DNA of 64,000 nt from Oreocharis arfaki. Lineage: Eukaryota; Chordata; Aves; Passeriformes; Paramythiidae. The DNA lies in assembly GCA_013398015.1 (NCBI GenBank), contig VZRR01014166.1:1-64000 (forward strand), in the 5' to 3' direction. Made by a program: the position numbers and the translations under genes. Each line of letters opens with the position of its first letter. Position 1 is the stretch's first letter. The notes under the pieces were generated by a model. That model saw only the letters and a program-made list of their open reading frames with translations. It had not been told where the DNA came from and searched no databases. Positions 1-32,238 of this stretch are shown in pieces.

Positions 1-2
1 CG

Positions 3-19725
<19,723 letters not shown>

Positions 19726-21360
19726 GGTTGCTCGGTTTAATTGACAGTAATATTTGCATATATGATCAAGAAGTATGTACTACCTAAAAGTCTAATGCAT
19801 GTCTCAAAATGTCTAAGCTGTATAAATATTATTTATATGGTGTCAGAAGAATATAAATATTCTCTGCCAAGCACTTGTAAAGAACAAGCTGCAAATTTAA
19901 GTTAAAAACTGTGTTGACTGCACTATGTAGGGTGGAACTGTTTTAGCATAAGAGTCTTTTGCACACAGTGAGCTTTGTTAATGTGTGATTTGATGAAGGG
20001 TTTAGTTCCCAGCGGGTAAGTAAAGGAGCTGTGACTCCCTGTTCATCCTTTGGACCTGGGAGAGGAGGGTAGGGAGTTGCTGGAGAGCGGTGGAAATTGC
20101 TTTCTAGTCAAATGAGGATTGTTGAGTTTCTTTTGGTCTCTGATCTTTGGATAGTCACGTTTGAAATATCAGCAAAAAATCTGCCCACAGACCCTCTCGC
20201 CAGGCAGTGGATGGTGTTAAACTTGTTTCACTGTGGGAACCTGGAGACTTTCTGCTTTTTAGTGACCCTCTGCCCAAGCCCTGCTGTAGTGGGCTCATGG
20301 CAGACCCTGGCCAAAGCTGACAGCAAGGGCTGCAGGTGCCCGGCTGCTCAGATGGGAGCAGGAGAGAGGGATGGTTGGCGTCTGTAGTTGTGTTCAGGAG
20401 AAGGAGGCAATCCCGCAGAAACTACACCAGGTGTGCACAGATTTCAGGTCTGAGTCCATCTTTCAGCTGTGGCTCAAGCAGCTTTCTGGAACCAGCCATC
20501 AGATCCTCTTTTGGCAACTGAATTTCACGTGTGGGAAGCGGCCGTGTCTCTGCGCGGGCGGATCCCTGTCCTGCAGTCACAGACGTAGCCAAGGTGTGCA
20601 GAGCTGCCGCAGCTGCACGTGGGGCTGTGGAGCCCAGCCAACCTCAAACTTGAGCTTTAGGGCTGCAGATCCACACGGTACCTCCGGAGCTCTCCAGGGG
20701 CATCCAGCTGGTACCGGAGGGGAGCCGTCCATCCGTCCTCCCGCAGAGTCAAAAACCATTGCACTTTGTTTGGTAACTCCTTAGCATGCTGTGTGTCTGC
20801 AGTCCCCACCCGACCTTTCTCGTGTCTCTTTATCATTTAATGGGAAATGTTTGCGAGTTGTTTTTAGGTTTTAATTTACGTTTTTATTTTCCGAGGAAGA
20901 GCACAGAACAATTAGTGATTTCACACTAGTGTTAAAGGATTTATTCTGTAATTATGGGAATGGCTAAAGGTGCAGTGAAACTGTTAACCCTGACATATTT
21001 TTTCTCCTGGAAAGAGGGAATCATGGAAATTTACTGTATGTAATTTTATTGTCTATTTTATCTACAGCTTTTCTATACAAACCTTTCAGGGTTACTGGTG
21101 CACTACAGGCCCACTCTAGAGTTAACCCTCTCCAGAGGGCTCAAACAGAGGTATTTAAAATGAAAATGCATGAAAGAAAGCCAGGTGAGTCCAAGCACTC
21201 ACAGCTCCCATTAGGTGTCTTTGGAACAAACTCTGCATCTCTCAAGATCGGACCCTGAGACCTCAGAGCAGTGTCCCCACAGCTGTTTTCCCCAGCACCA
21301 CCTGAGAGCTGGAGGAGACAGGAAATTCTGAAGTTTCAAGTGTGTATGTACAGTTGAGAA

Positions 21361-21366
21361 AATAAA
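21361..21366 (+). terminator. SLC9A6: Proximal polyadenylation signal AATAAA
   Basis: AATAAA followed within about 15 nt by a T-rich tract (TTTTTTTTTTCTTGATTTTC), a plausible downstream element. Candidate for a shorter SLC9A6 transcript. Confidence 0.5.
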
Positions 21367-21708
21367 TCTAAGCTTTTTTTTTTCTTGATTTTCTCAGGTC
21401 TAAGTAACATTGCCTTAAATTTATGGATGTGAAACGATAATTATTTTGGCAGTTTATCCCCAAGAAAATGCTTTCTTTTTCCTTCTGAACAAAATGTCTA
21501 AGTGTTGCCATAGGACTTCCCTAGAAGGGGGGGTAATGCTCTGTTTATATTTGGATATATTTGGGGCATCTTCCTTGCACCTGTAAATGGCATCCCGCTG
21601 TTAACAAAGCTGTTGGATTAGCGCTGGCCTTTGTTTCCTACTATGCAGGAATTCCATAAAGTGAGTGTGCATTTTATATGATGTCTGTAACTTAACTTCA
21701 TGTGTTTG

Positions 21709-21745
21709 AAAAAAAAAACAAAAAAAAAAGGAGAAAAAAAAAAAA
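21709..21745 (+). repeat. Interrupted poly-A tract
   Basis: Three A runs separated by C and GG-AG, about 37 bp in total, within the presumed SLC9A6 3' UTR. It could prime oligo-dT internally and create false 3' ends in cDNA data. Confidence 0.9.
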
Positions 21746-22708
21746 GTAGGAACCTGTTGATTTTAGGTTTACTGCATCACTTCTACATCCTGTTTTTTGT
21801 TCGTTCTGCCTTTTCAAAGAGGTATGATAAATAACTACCTCTTGTTTTTTCCTGTATGGCCTGACTATGAATTCAATTTACAGAGTTGGTGCAGCTGGAG
21901 GTGCAGGGCAGTTCTGCTGCCCCGAGGCTCCCTCCCAGGCATTCCCAGCTGAGGTGCAAATTTGCTGTGAGGTGGCCACAAGGTGATGTTTCCCCGTGGC
22001 TGTGGTAGCATTCCTCTCTTTCTCTGACCCTTTGGCTTCAGTAATTTGTCCACTCACTGTAAACTTGCCAATACATTACCCATAAGCCTCAACTTTTCAC
22101 ACCAATAACAGTTCAGTTAGTACATTAAAGAAAAAAAAGTTAATCAATGATGATTTTATGGGTTACCTTGTGATCTAGACATAATATAACCAGGACTGTT
22201 TTAAATAGCCTTAGTCAATCAATGAATCTAAGCTGAAATTCAGGAGTGATTTCATAAATGAATGGGATTCATCCTCAGCTGATTATTTCCTTTGCTGGGC
22301 TGCAGCAGAGCACGCAGGAATGCCTAGTGTGTAGAGGCAGAGCCCTGATGCTTTGTGCTGCAGATGGAGTTAAGGGTACCTTGGAGAATCAGGGCCTGAG
22401 ACCTTTTGCCAAATAGATAAGACAGCCCTGAGGAGGCAGTTTACAGCCCCCACGAAGATTTAGAGAAGGTGCCCTTCTTCTGTAAATTGAATTTTCATGG
22501 TTTTTGCACATGAAAAAGCATTGTAGGTAAAGTTATGATTTATACTGGTACTGTCAATTTGTGTGGTAATGGCATTAACCCCGTAGCTATGGTGTTTGTG
22601 CAGCTGATCTGTGATAGCTGATGATCACTATTGGACCTTCTGTTTACACTGACTAAATCCTTTACTGTTGCGTTGTACTGTGAAAGAAGGATTATGGGCC
22701 TATAAAAG

Positions 22709-22732
22709 ATTTTTTTTTTTTTTTTTTTTTTT
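22709..22732 (+). repeat. Poly-T tract
   Basis: About 23 consecutive T bases some 35 nt upstream of the distal AATAAA. It is a simple repeat, and its length is likely polymorphic. Confidence 0.9.
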
Positions 22733-22767
22733 GGAATTGTGTGTACTGTTTCATTAATTCACACAGA

Positions 22768-22773
22768 AATAAA
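22768..22773 (+). terminator. SLC9A6: Distal polyadenylation signal AATAAA
   Basis: AATAAA in GAAATAAATCTG. The sequence beyond it becomes GC-richer and loses the UTR character, so this is the likely distal end of SLC9A6. Confidence 0.55.
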
Positions 22774-25700
22774 TCTGTAGCAAAGTGACGACGTGCCACT
22801 TGACCTTCTGAGACCAGTTTGTTCATGGCCTTTGGCAGCAGCCACAGGTGCTGGACCCCGAGGACTGGAGGGCAGCTGGGCTGGGGTGCACGCTCTGCCT
22901 TCGCCCCAGCTCCTGGGACACACCTTCCTTGCAGGAACAGGCGCTGGGGAGCAGAGCGATGCTGGTTGCCAAAAGCTCCTCCAGGAGCAGCAAATCCAGC
23001 TGGGATAGCGCTGCTCCCTCCCAGCCCTGGAGCAGTGAGTGGACCTGCATAGGGGCACCACCATGGGGTGTTTGGAAAACCAAGGTTCCTGAGCTTTCCC
23101 AGGCTTTTATAGGCCCTGGGTCTGTTGAATTTGCGCTTGGGCTCCTGGCTGGTGATTCTGCCCTCTGACTCCCGCCTGTACCATTTCTTTTGGTGCCCTG
23201 TGCTGAAAAGGCAAGATGTTCAAATGCTTTACAATCCTTCAGTACAGAGGGCACCTCAGAAACTTCAGGAATCTCTTTCTGAGGTCTTTGGTTCACAAAG
23301 GACAACTTTCATCCCTTGGATGGTGTGAAACCACATTGTTACAGCCCTGCCTCACTGCAGGCCTATTTAAACACACTTATCTCCCACCCATAGCAGCGGG
23401 CAGCCGAGGGTGTCTGTGCTGTTTTCCAGAGGAGCTGTGGTCATTGTGTGAGGTGGTGAATCCTGAGCTGTCCTGCTGGGCTGTCCCAAAACTGAGACTG
23501 CAGCTCACAAAAACTGCGAGTGAGAGGGGCTGGCCCAGCATCACGCTGGTCATGGGTGGCCTGTGCTGCTGAAGTCACAGCAGTGGGACAGGAGACAAAG
23601 GTGTTCTATTGTTTTCTTGCTATGAAATGGTGCTAATTCCATTGTACACTCACAGCTCAAAATCCTGACAGTCGGAATAAACACCACTAATCCCACTGGA
23701 TACGTGCTGTCCAGCCCAGCTTGGGTTGGACTTGGGCATGTAACTAAAACAAACAAGGACATCATTTAGCAATTGAACAAATGCCTTTTGGCAGCTCTTC
23801 ACCTTCCTAAACCCTCAGAAGAAGTGCAGAAGACCCTTTCAGATGGATTGTTTCCTTGAAACAAGGTATGATTCCGGCCCCTCACCATTGGTGAGGGATA
23901 TCCCCAGCACTCAAAATGTAGCTGGGACCCTCTGGTGTGTATCCATCCCTCCCAGCACAGGCAGCTGCAGGTGGGCACCCACTGGGATGGGCTCACTGTG
24001 CCAGGAGCTGGCATCTCATATCAGCCACGCAAACATTTTGGATAGGTGCTGTTCACAGGCACGGCAAGCAGGGACAAGGCAGTTCCTGCATGGTCTGGGG
24101 ACGGAGACTTGCCCTGCAGGCAGGTGCACAGAGCTGCCATTTGCTGATTAGTCCCTGTTTTATTAGTCCTGTTCAGTTTGAGCTGATGAGGGGCAGCTTT
24201 CAGTCAGTACCATCTGTCTGCCTTCATGTGGAGATCAGTAAAGCGCTGGGAAATGGGCCAACACTGGGTATCTACAGCCTCAAAAAAATCACAGGGCTGT
24301 TTTTAGAGCAATCCTGTATTGCCATGCCCAAAGCCACAGACAGCTCTGCACACTTGGCTCTGCACCTCCACATCACGCTGGGGTAACACTTATATGAGGT
24401 AAAATTTTTTTGGAAAGCAAGGCTTTGATTCTTCTTCCTTATCTCATCATGGCCTGCAAGGAGCTCTGGTCCTTGCTGGGTCCTCTAGATGGCAATATTG
24501 GAAAGGACAGTAATTGTCCACCACCACGGTGTCCCTGCAGGTCTGGGCCATGCAGAACCCACCAGCCCAGCCCAGCTCCAGAGACCCTCCCCATCCCCTG
24601 CCGTGTTCACGCTTCGCACACCATCCAGCTGAGTCCTTATTGCACAAAGGAGAGGAGACCCTGTTGCAACACCCACTGCTCTGACACCCTGAGCCTCCTC
24701 ACAGGAGCCACCACCTTCTCAAACACCTGGGAGTATGGAGGCGCTCACGGATATCTCCCCTGCACCTTGTTTGCCCCTTTAAGCCCAGCTGCTTGTTGGC
24801 CATTTTTTTCCCTATTAAGCTTTCAGAATGAGAAGTTTAAGGCCAGTGGCCACAAGCTGATTGCAGGGTGAGTTTTGGTCAGAGATGAGCTGCAGCCCTT
24901 GCTGAACTGCTGATACATCTCAGAGCTGGTTCAACCCCCCCTAACTCTGAGCCTGCAAGGGCGCCTTCTCCCACGTGCTCCCCATGTCTCACAGGTGTTT
25001 GTGTCTCACATCACCTGGGCACTGGGCTGTTCCTAGCACTTTGCTGACATCTGCAGCCAATTTGAGGTCATCATGGCTGTTTGTACTGTTGCACGAGGGC
25101 TTTCTCTTGTCACAACTCCAAAACAGTGTTTCTCACCAGATGTGGGCAGTTTTACAGAGGAAACCTCTTGGTGAGGTGAAGAGAGGAGGTGGGGGTGGAA
25201 GTGCCTCTCAGATGCCAGTGAGCCCAAATATAATCTCACAATAGTAAATTGCAAAAAACTCTTTTGGCCGCATGTGTCTGTGATGGGAGAATAATTGGAA
25301 GACAAGGCAAGTAATATGGAAATGGAGAAATGGTGTCCTTGCTAGATGGTGTCCTAACAAAATCTGCCAAGCTGATGAAGGAACCCAGGGCCTGGGAATG
25401 TTTGTGTACTCTGCGTCCAGTGCAGGCGTAGCAACACTGCCAGGCACAAACACTGTGTGTGCCCCCTGCTCTCCACCTCCCCCTCAGCTGGGAGCGATGT
25501 ATGTCTCATTTATCCCAAAGGCACTTGCAACACACCTGGTGCCTTCAGCCACGGTAGCATCAGAGGCTGCTCTGCACCTTGCTGGCAGGGGCAGTGCTGG
25601 GGCCAGTCTGGCTCCTGGTACCTTGCTCCCTGCCATGGCTAAGTGGGGATTGGCACAGCAGCACAGTGGCTCTGATGTCCCTGAAGGCTCCTGGACCTTG

Positions 25701-26163
25701 GATAAGAAGTAAAGCAATGTCTCGGTGTGTTGGCTGCTGTAGAGGTGGGGTGTCAGGGTGAGGCTGTGACTGGAGAGATCAAAGCCAGGGAAAGCAGGAT
25801 TCCAGCCAGTCACCACTCAGTGCTGCTGGAGGTCTGCTCTCCAAACAGTGTTTGGGGGCCAGGGGCTCTGGAGCACGTTCCTTTGGGACCTGCAGTCCTT
25901 ACACAGCCCCTCTTCAGGCTTTTCCTTTCTCCAGCCCTTACAGTCCCTGCACTTAGAACCTGGGTCAGAGGCTGCACTCTTAATGAGTGCAGGAGTCCTG
26001 TAAGGTTCAGGACTCTGGGGTAGCAGAGCCTTGAATCTGTTGTCCAATATTTAGACATGTGTATATACAAAAGGATTTGGTCTTTATTAATTGTCCTTTC
26101 ATAGGAAATTCCACCAGCTGTCCTCCTCCCAGGGGTGCCAGGGATGCTCCAGCCCCAAGGAGC

Positions 26164-26173
26164 CCATATATGG
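26164..26173. promoter_or_regulatory. CArG-like decamer CCATATATGG
   Basis: Exact match to the SRF-type pattern CC(A/T)6GG. The same decamer occurs at 1330-1339. FHL-family genes are linked to SRF in muscle, but a single motif match is weak evidence of function. Confidence 0.3.
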
Positions 26174-28688
26174 TTACAATCTCCTAACCCTGCATGTTCC
26201 ACAATAGTGTGGTCATGGCTACTTTTAAGGATACATGTGAACATTGCTCCCTTTCCCGTGTGCATAAGCTCCCAGGAATGTGGAAAAAGATTTAAAATGT
26301 GCATAAATTAAAGCTGCCATCTCTGTACAGCGTGTCAGCCCTTCCACCTGCAGCAGCCAGGGCAGCTAAGCCAACCTACCCACATGGATGCTGTGCTGGG
26401 CAGGGCAGGCACTGCAGGGCACAGGATGCTTTGAGAACAGGAAAACACCTATTCTCAAACTGGCTGAGCATGGAAACGCTTGGCAATGTAAACATGCCTG
26501 GGCTGAGACAGCAGCAACGATTTTCTCTTGCCCTTCCTCCACTTAGCACTGGTCTGAACCAAAATGCACCTTTTCTGGGTAGTAGCTCCAAGGGTATGAC
26601 CCTAAAGACAGCTAAGGACAGCAGGTCTCCACATCCTCACAGCATCCTCATGCTCTGCAGTGCCTTGAAGTCTCTCCTCTGCACCCTTTGATGATGCATG
26701 GCTGAATCTGCTTTTCTGTGATATGGCTCACTGCTAGAATTCCCAGAGGTACAAGAGGAAGGGGAACAAGAGATGCAGCATTGCTTGCTTTTCCCTTTTC
26801 TCAGGTAATTAATATTAATCACTGGTGCTTTGGATATGTTATATGAATTGTCTCAGGTTCTGAAGCTTTTGAGATCTGCAATAAGAGAGAAGTGGAAATG
26901 TCTCTGTATCTCAGTGACAGGTGGGCCAGGTTTAATACAAATTTTTTCCCTTCTCCATGTACTCTGCCATTATTTTTTAGCTTTGAAATAGCCCTGAACA
27001 TCCTAAAGCTGTTTATCTAAGTAGTGTCTGAGTGGTCTGAGGTCACTATTTGCATTGGTGTCCATTTCTCAAAGTGCAAAATCAAGGATTCCTCTGACAA
27101 GGCTGGTAAGAAGTGACACAGTTCTGCAACTGCACAAGGTATGCCTGGATTATGTTTTCCACCCTGGGACCCCAGACCTGTGTCTGCTGCTCACACAAAA
27201 ATGTCCAAATTCTTACAAAAGGCAAACAAATTTCCCTTGTGATTGGTTCCTGCTCTGCACGGGCTGGAGCTTTGTTACTGAGATATTTGCTGTCGATAAA
27301 ACACCTCAGCTCTGGTCCGATGCCTTAGAGGGCTCAGGGCTATTGTCCTGCCAGAGAGAAGCCAGGCCAGTGGCACTGTGACATTCCTAAACTCAGAGAC
27401 TTGTTGCTTCAGCTGCAATCTGTGCTCCGATGACAGAGCTGATAATAGACTGATGGTGCTCGTGACAAGGGTGTAGGGGTTGAGTGAAAAAACTCCCTGG
27501 AAAAAATGGATCATCCTGGCTTTACAGATATTTAGTTGGAGATTCCATAACTGGCATTTGGCCTCGGCAATGCTGGCAAGACTGAATTCCTTAGCTCTAG
27601 GGAGAAGAGCCCAGCTGGGGGCCAGGCAGTCCTGCCCAGATGGCACTGGAGCAGTTCTGTTTGCAGCAGCGTGAGCTGGCTGGGCTGTCCTGGGAGCAGG
27701 GATAAAACTTCTGCTGTGGGTACACCGCCGTCAGAGAAGGATGCATAGGCTCCTCAGGCTAGGAAAAGGACCATCCACTGGCCTCCCCAGGAGTGGATCT
27801 GGCTCAGGACACTGAGTGGAGATTATGGTCCAGCTGGAGGTCCAGGAGCACGACAGGCAGGACAGTTAATACCTGGGCTCTGTGGCCGGCCTTGCCTCTG
27901 ATGCAGCAGAATGAGTAAAGCTGAGGCGCAGCGTGTAAATATTTATAGCCAGTTACCAGGTTTCATTTTTGGCCAATCCCTCTGTCCCTCCTGGCTCCTA
28001 CTACTTGATGTTTGTGGCTCCGAGTTGCCAAGGACACTGGCAGGGGCAGGATCCTCTCTGCAGGGAGCCAGGGGCAATGCTGTGGCACTTCTCTGAGGCA
28101 GCTGCACTGTCCAGCAGCACCCAGGGCTCTGACTGACCCTTCCTGCAGCCAGAGCTGGTTCTGGCTGCGCTGCCACATGACAGCAGCACCAGCTGCACCC
28201 CCCCAGCACCTGCACCCCAGCCAGCAGCTTCGGGAAGGGGGCACGAGGCACTGACTAGCCCCTCAAAGTTGGTCTGGCAGCATTTTTCACTCACCAGCTC
28301 AGGTTTGAGTGAGGGAGATGGGACGGGAATGTGCAGCACCTTTTTGTCTTGGGACATGCCTCTGTCACCCCTCATGGTAGGGAGCTGCTCCCCTGAGGGG
28401 CTGCTTCATCAAAATCTAAGCAGTCTGTGCACAATTCTCATGTTCTTCCTCAGTTCCAGAATATCTAATGCCAAATATTTGTCCCTGCTGTTGGTTCAGT
28501 TTCTTCTTCTGTTCCCAACCCTCACTTGAGCTGCTGAGGGAAAAAAACCAACCTGCTTTTACTGAAGAGGTTTATTTCAGTTTGGAAGAGGCAGGAAGAC
28601 AGCTTCTCTGTAGCCATGCATATGTCTGAGATCTTTCTCTTGGGACTCTCAGTTTGACTTCAAATCATCGTTAAATCACTTTTCTTCA

Positions 28689-28716
28689 GCAGAACTCAGC
28701 AAAGAAGTGAGTTCTG
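28689..28716. repeat. Perfect 10-bp hairpin, 9-nt loop
   Basis: GCAGAACTCA (28689-28698), loop GCAAAGAAG, then TGAGTTCTGC (28708-28716 plus the preceding T). The stem is perfect, and AGAAC/GTTCT half-sites face each other. No gene is nearby. Confidence 0.8.
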
Positions 28717-31700
28717 CCGTTTTTACTGAAGACATGATTCCCAGAAAATCTGGTTTAAACCAAAGGCAACACACCCATGCTCCCTTCCTTTGTGCCAGCT
28801 AAACTAAGCTAGTTGAAAATCCCATCTGACTGGAAGGAGAACAAAAGTCCAGCACAGACAAATCTCCTCCACAGCTGGGTATCAAGCCTAAAATCTTTTG
28901 TTCGAGAAAGCTGCCTGACAGCTATTTATTGCAGCTCCTTCAGCACACTGAGCTCAGGAAATTGCATTCATAATTTCCTTAGTGCCAAATGGTTTGTAAT
29001 TTTCCCATGACTATTTCTTTTTTTTGTTTGTGAAACAAAGCCTCTGGAAATCTTACACAAATTTACTTTTTGCCCAAGTATGAAGCTAACATGAAGTATA
29101 TAGTTTAATGGGATACCATTCACTTGGTTTGTTTGGCATAGAGAATAAAAACCCCAGCCTTGTTTGTGACTATGTTTTTCAACAATAATCTTATAATTTT
29201 AATACAATCTTTTTTTCAGCAAAGGGAAAATTGATCTGACATAGAAATTCAAAATGCTCATCTAGCCAGTGCTGTTGGACACAAAGAGAAAGCAGAAACG
29301 GTGGAAAGGTGTGACCTGGCTTTTCCACATCACCATGAGTGCAGGTCTGGGCAGTAAGTATGATTCCCAGTGCCTTTATGTAAAAGACTTTGATTTATGC
29401 ACAGGCACTTGGGTGTGGTGAGCCGGGCTGGTGTTCAGTTCCAGCCCCTGGGACAGATCTCATCCATAGCCTTGGACAAGCGGCTGCTTTCTCCACTTCG
29501 CCTCTGGTGTAGCCCTGGGCACCGTATGGATTGTTGAGGTTGGTAGCTTGGAGCACACTGGATTTTAGCCTCTGCACAGATTCAGATGCCATTAACTATC
29601 TCACTAAATATGACTTTCACTGGCATTAATCGTGACTCACACAAAATCACTATGTAGGAGCCAGCAGAGCATTTAAGACTCCCCAGCTCGATGCTTTGCA
29701 TCCAGAGAGACACACACATGTTGGTGGCAGGTGCTGGAGGGGGCTGGGGTGTGACTCTGCATCCCATCCCATGGACCAGAAGATGCTGTGGCAGCAGAGG
29801 AGGCTTGTGTGAGTCTTTTGAAGTGGTTCCATGTCTCCAGCTCTGCTCTGGAGCTGGAATCTTCTCCATGGGGTACTTTTGGGCCTGAAAGCTTGTCTTC
29901 TTATTATCTGTCTGTTGTTGTAAAGCCTTCATTTTAAACCTTCATGTCTCTTTACCTCCCTAGGAGGGGAGCAAAAAATGCTATTATGTCTTTGTGTACA
30001 CATAGGAACCTGAGGCATGCTGAGCAACTCCTCCATCGTGGTCATACTGGCAGGTGAAAGCGGCCACAAACAAGGGGCTGCAGGCACTGAGCACCACTGC
30101 TCCTTTCTGGACTGTGTCCACAGCACTCCCAGCAGCCCTGGAGCCAGGCAGGTATTGCCTGAGGGGCTGATGTTGTGACTCAGCCCAAGTCAAGCAAACG
30201 GTTTGTACCATGATGACGAATTTGATTTTGGTCTCCTGAGCTGTAGCAAAGACTGTGAGCCCCAGCCCATTCTGAGTCCGTTGTCTCTCATGTTCATGGA
30301 ATGATCTAATCCAGTTGTATGTGTTTCTTTATGGTCCTCAGCTTTCTAATTGATTTGATTTTAGCTGCAGACTCAAGCAAAATGAAATTTGTCATGCTTT
30401 GAGAATCTCCTCTGCTATTAAAACATGTATTTTACTTATGTTTGCCTGTGGGTACCTTGAATGATTTTTTTCCTAGACTAAAATCTAAACCTAAAATTCA
30501 TAAAGAAGCTTAATTTTTGTCTGATGCCTGGAAGCCATCTTTTAAAATCTGGGACATGAAACTCCTGGGGAGCCTCGCACCAAAGAAAAAGACCAGCTTT
30601 AGGATAATTATGTATAGTAAGATGAAGATATACATGTGTCTATAATATGTATCATCACAAATCCCTCTGCTCTGTTTGAAGGAAAACCTCATATTATACT
30701 GCTATTTTTTACCTCATTGCTATTAGAAACCTTTGTTAAATCTCTCTCAATAGGTATCCACCCAGGAATTGATAACTGATAAAGACCAAGAACCAAACCT
30801 CTTCTCAAATTTTATCTGTTTGGCTTATGCAAATACTCAAATATTTGATGGATTCCTGTTATTGTTTAATGTCTGGCCAAGGTGTTTGCTGGAAGGGCCA
30901 AAGTCTGGAAACACTTAAGCAAACTGTGCCCCAGCAGTTGTTGAAGTCAATGGAAATTTACTTGACTTCAGCAGAGGGTGGCTGAAAAGTTCTAGTGATA
31001 GCAGTAGTTGTGAAGGAGAAAAGCTAGTTTTTTGCCCAGGCTGTTCCCCACACTTCAGTTTGTGGGCTCTGCTCAGGGTTAGACAGGGTTTGCACAGACC
31101 ACGAGGTCGGTGTGTGGGGATGCAAGGGCAGAGGTCTGCACTCACAGGGCTGCCCTGTCCCAGGGGTGTGGGCCCAGGTGGGGCGATGCCTGTGGCCACA
31201 AGCTGCCTGCTGCTCCCATACCTCTGCTTGTGATCCAGCAGAAAAAAACACCAGGACCCAGCACATGGAAATGCTGAAGTTCAAACGACCCTAGAGCAGA
31301 AAACCTCAAGCCTTACCCTTGGCAGAAAACCTGGCGTGTTTGAATAGCCCCTTGCAGGCTGCAGATAAATAGCTGTGACTGCTGCCAACATTCCTTGAAA
31401 ACTTAAATTGTTGCTGGAAAGACTGTTGGAAAGCTTAGTTTCTCTTGCCTTTTCCAAATGTAGCCCTGCTACAGTCAACAGACAGGACCATTCCTGCAGG
31501 GCTCTGGTGCATCATCTTTTATAAATGGGAGTCACCTTTGTAACTTTCCATGCACAGAAGGAGCAACTTGTACTGGGAGAAGCATTTTGGACTCTGCCAA
31601 AGGATGCCGAGAGGGCTGACACGGCTGCTTCTCTTAATCTGATAGCTGAGCCATCCCTGCAGCTGCTTTTTAAAGGTGGGAACAATCTTTAGCTAGATCC

Positions 31701-31999
31701 CTTCTCCATGTGCAGATTCTGGTGTCACTCAGGAAAATCTGAGTAGCAGTGATGTCACAAACAACTCAACCACTGTAATTACTCATGGGCTTATTCGCTA
31801 GCAGGTTCTCAGCAGGGGATTGTCCAGCTTTTGGAAATCACCTTTGATCTGTTGATCCAGGTTTGGTGATGGTATCTTAGGGCTATGCTACAGAAATACT
31901 TTGATACTAAATTGGGGAAAGCTGAGTAGTCTTGTGCGTGTCACCTAATAGAATCATAATCCTTTTTTTGTGGCTTGCTGTTTTGCCCACTAAATTGAC

Positions 32000-32238
32000 A
32001 GAATCATAGAATCATAAAGGCTGGAAAAAGCTTCTAAGATGGAGTCCCACCATTAACCCAGCACTGCTAATCCCAGCTCTAAACCATGTCTCTAAGCACC
32101 ACCATGTTTTCTGGACAGTGGTTCAACCACTTTCCTGGGCAGCCTGTTCCAATGTTCAACCACCCTTTGAGTGGACTGATATTTCCTAATATCCAACCTA
32201 AACCTCCCGTGGTGCAACCTGAGGCCAGGACAACTTGT
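32000..32238 (-). repeat. CR1 retrotransposon fragment (-)
   Basis: Starts with the reverse complement of the CR1 terminal repeat (AGAATCATAGAATCAT). It continues with typical antisense CR1 phrases: 'cccaccattaacccagcac', 'aaaccatgtctctaagcacc', 'ctgggcagcctgttccaatg', 'cctaatatccaacctaaacc'. Similarity fades after about 32238. Confidence 0.92.

Larger units (their letters stand above)
19726..22790 (+). other. SLC9A6: SLC9A6 3' UTR (estimated end)
   Basis: After the TAA the sequence turns AT-rich, with long non-coding stretches up to the second polyadenylation hexamer at 22768. About 3 kb of 3' UTR is inferred if the distal site is used, or about 1.65 kb with the proximal site. It contains A-rich runs at 21709-21745 and a long T run just before 22733. 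The exact cleavage sites are not visible in sequence. Confidence 0.6.
22791..31999. other. Intergenic, no gene recognised
   Basis: Between the SLC9A6 3' UTR and the first intergenic CR1 there is no frame with recognisable homology, no splice-consistent exon series and no RNA gene that I can identify. Local items are a CArG-like decamer at 26164-26173 and a perfect hairpin at 28689-28716. Short frames up to about 165 codons on both strands look like chance. Confidence 0.6.

Noticed and set aside
25810..26304. 164-codon open frame on the - strand between the genes
   Set aside because: No recognisable domain, no splice or promoter context, and overlapped by other chance frames on both strands.
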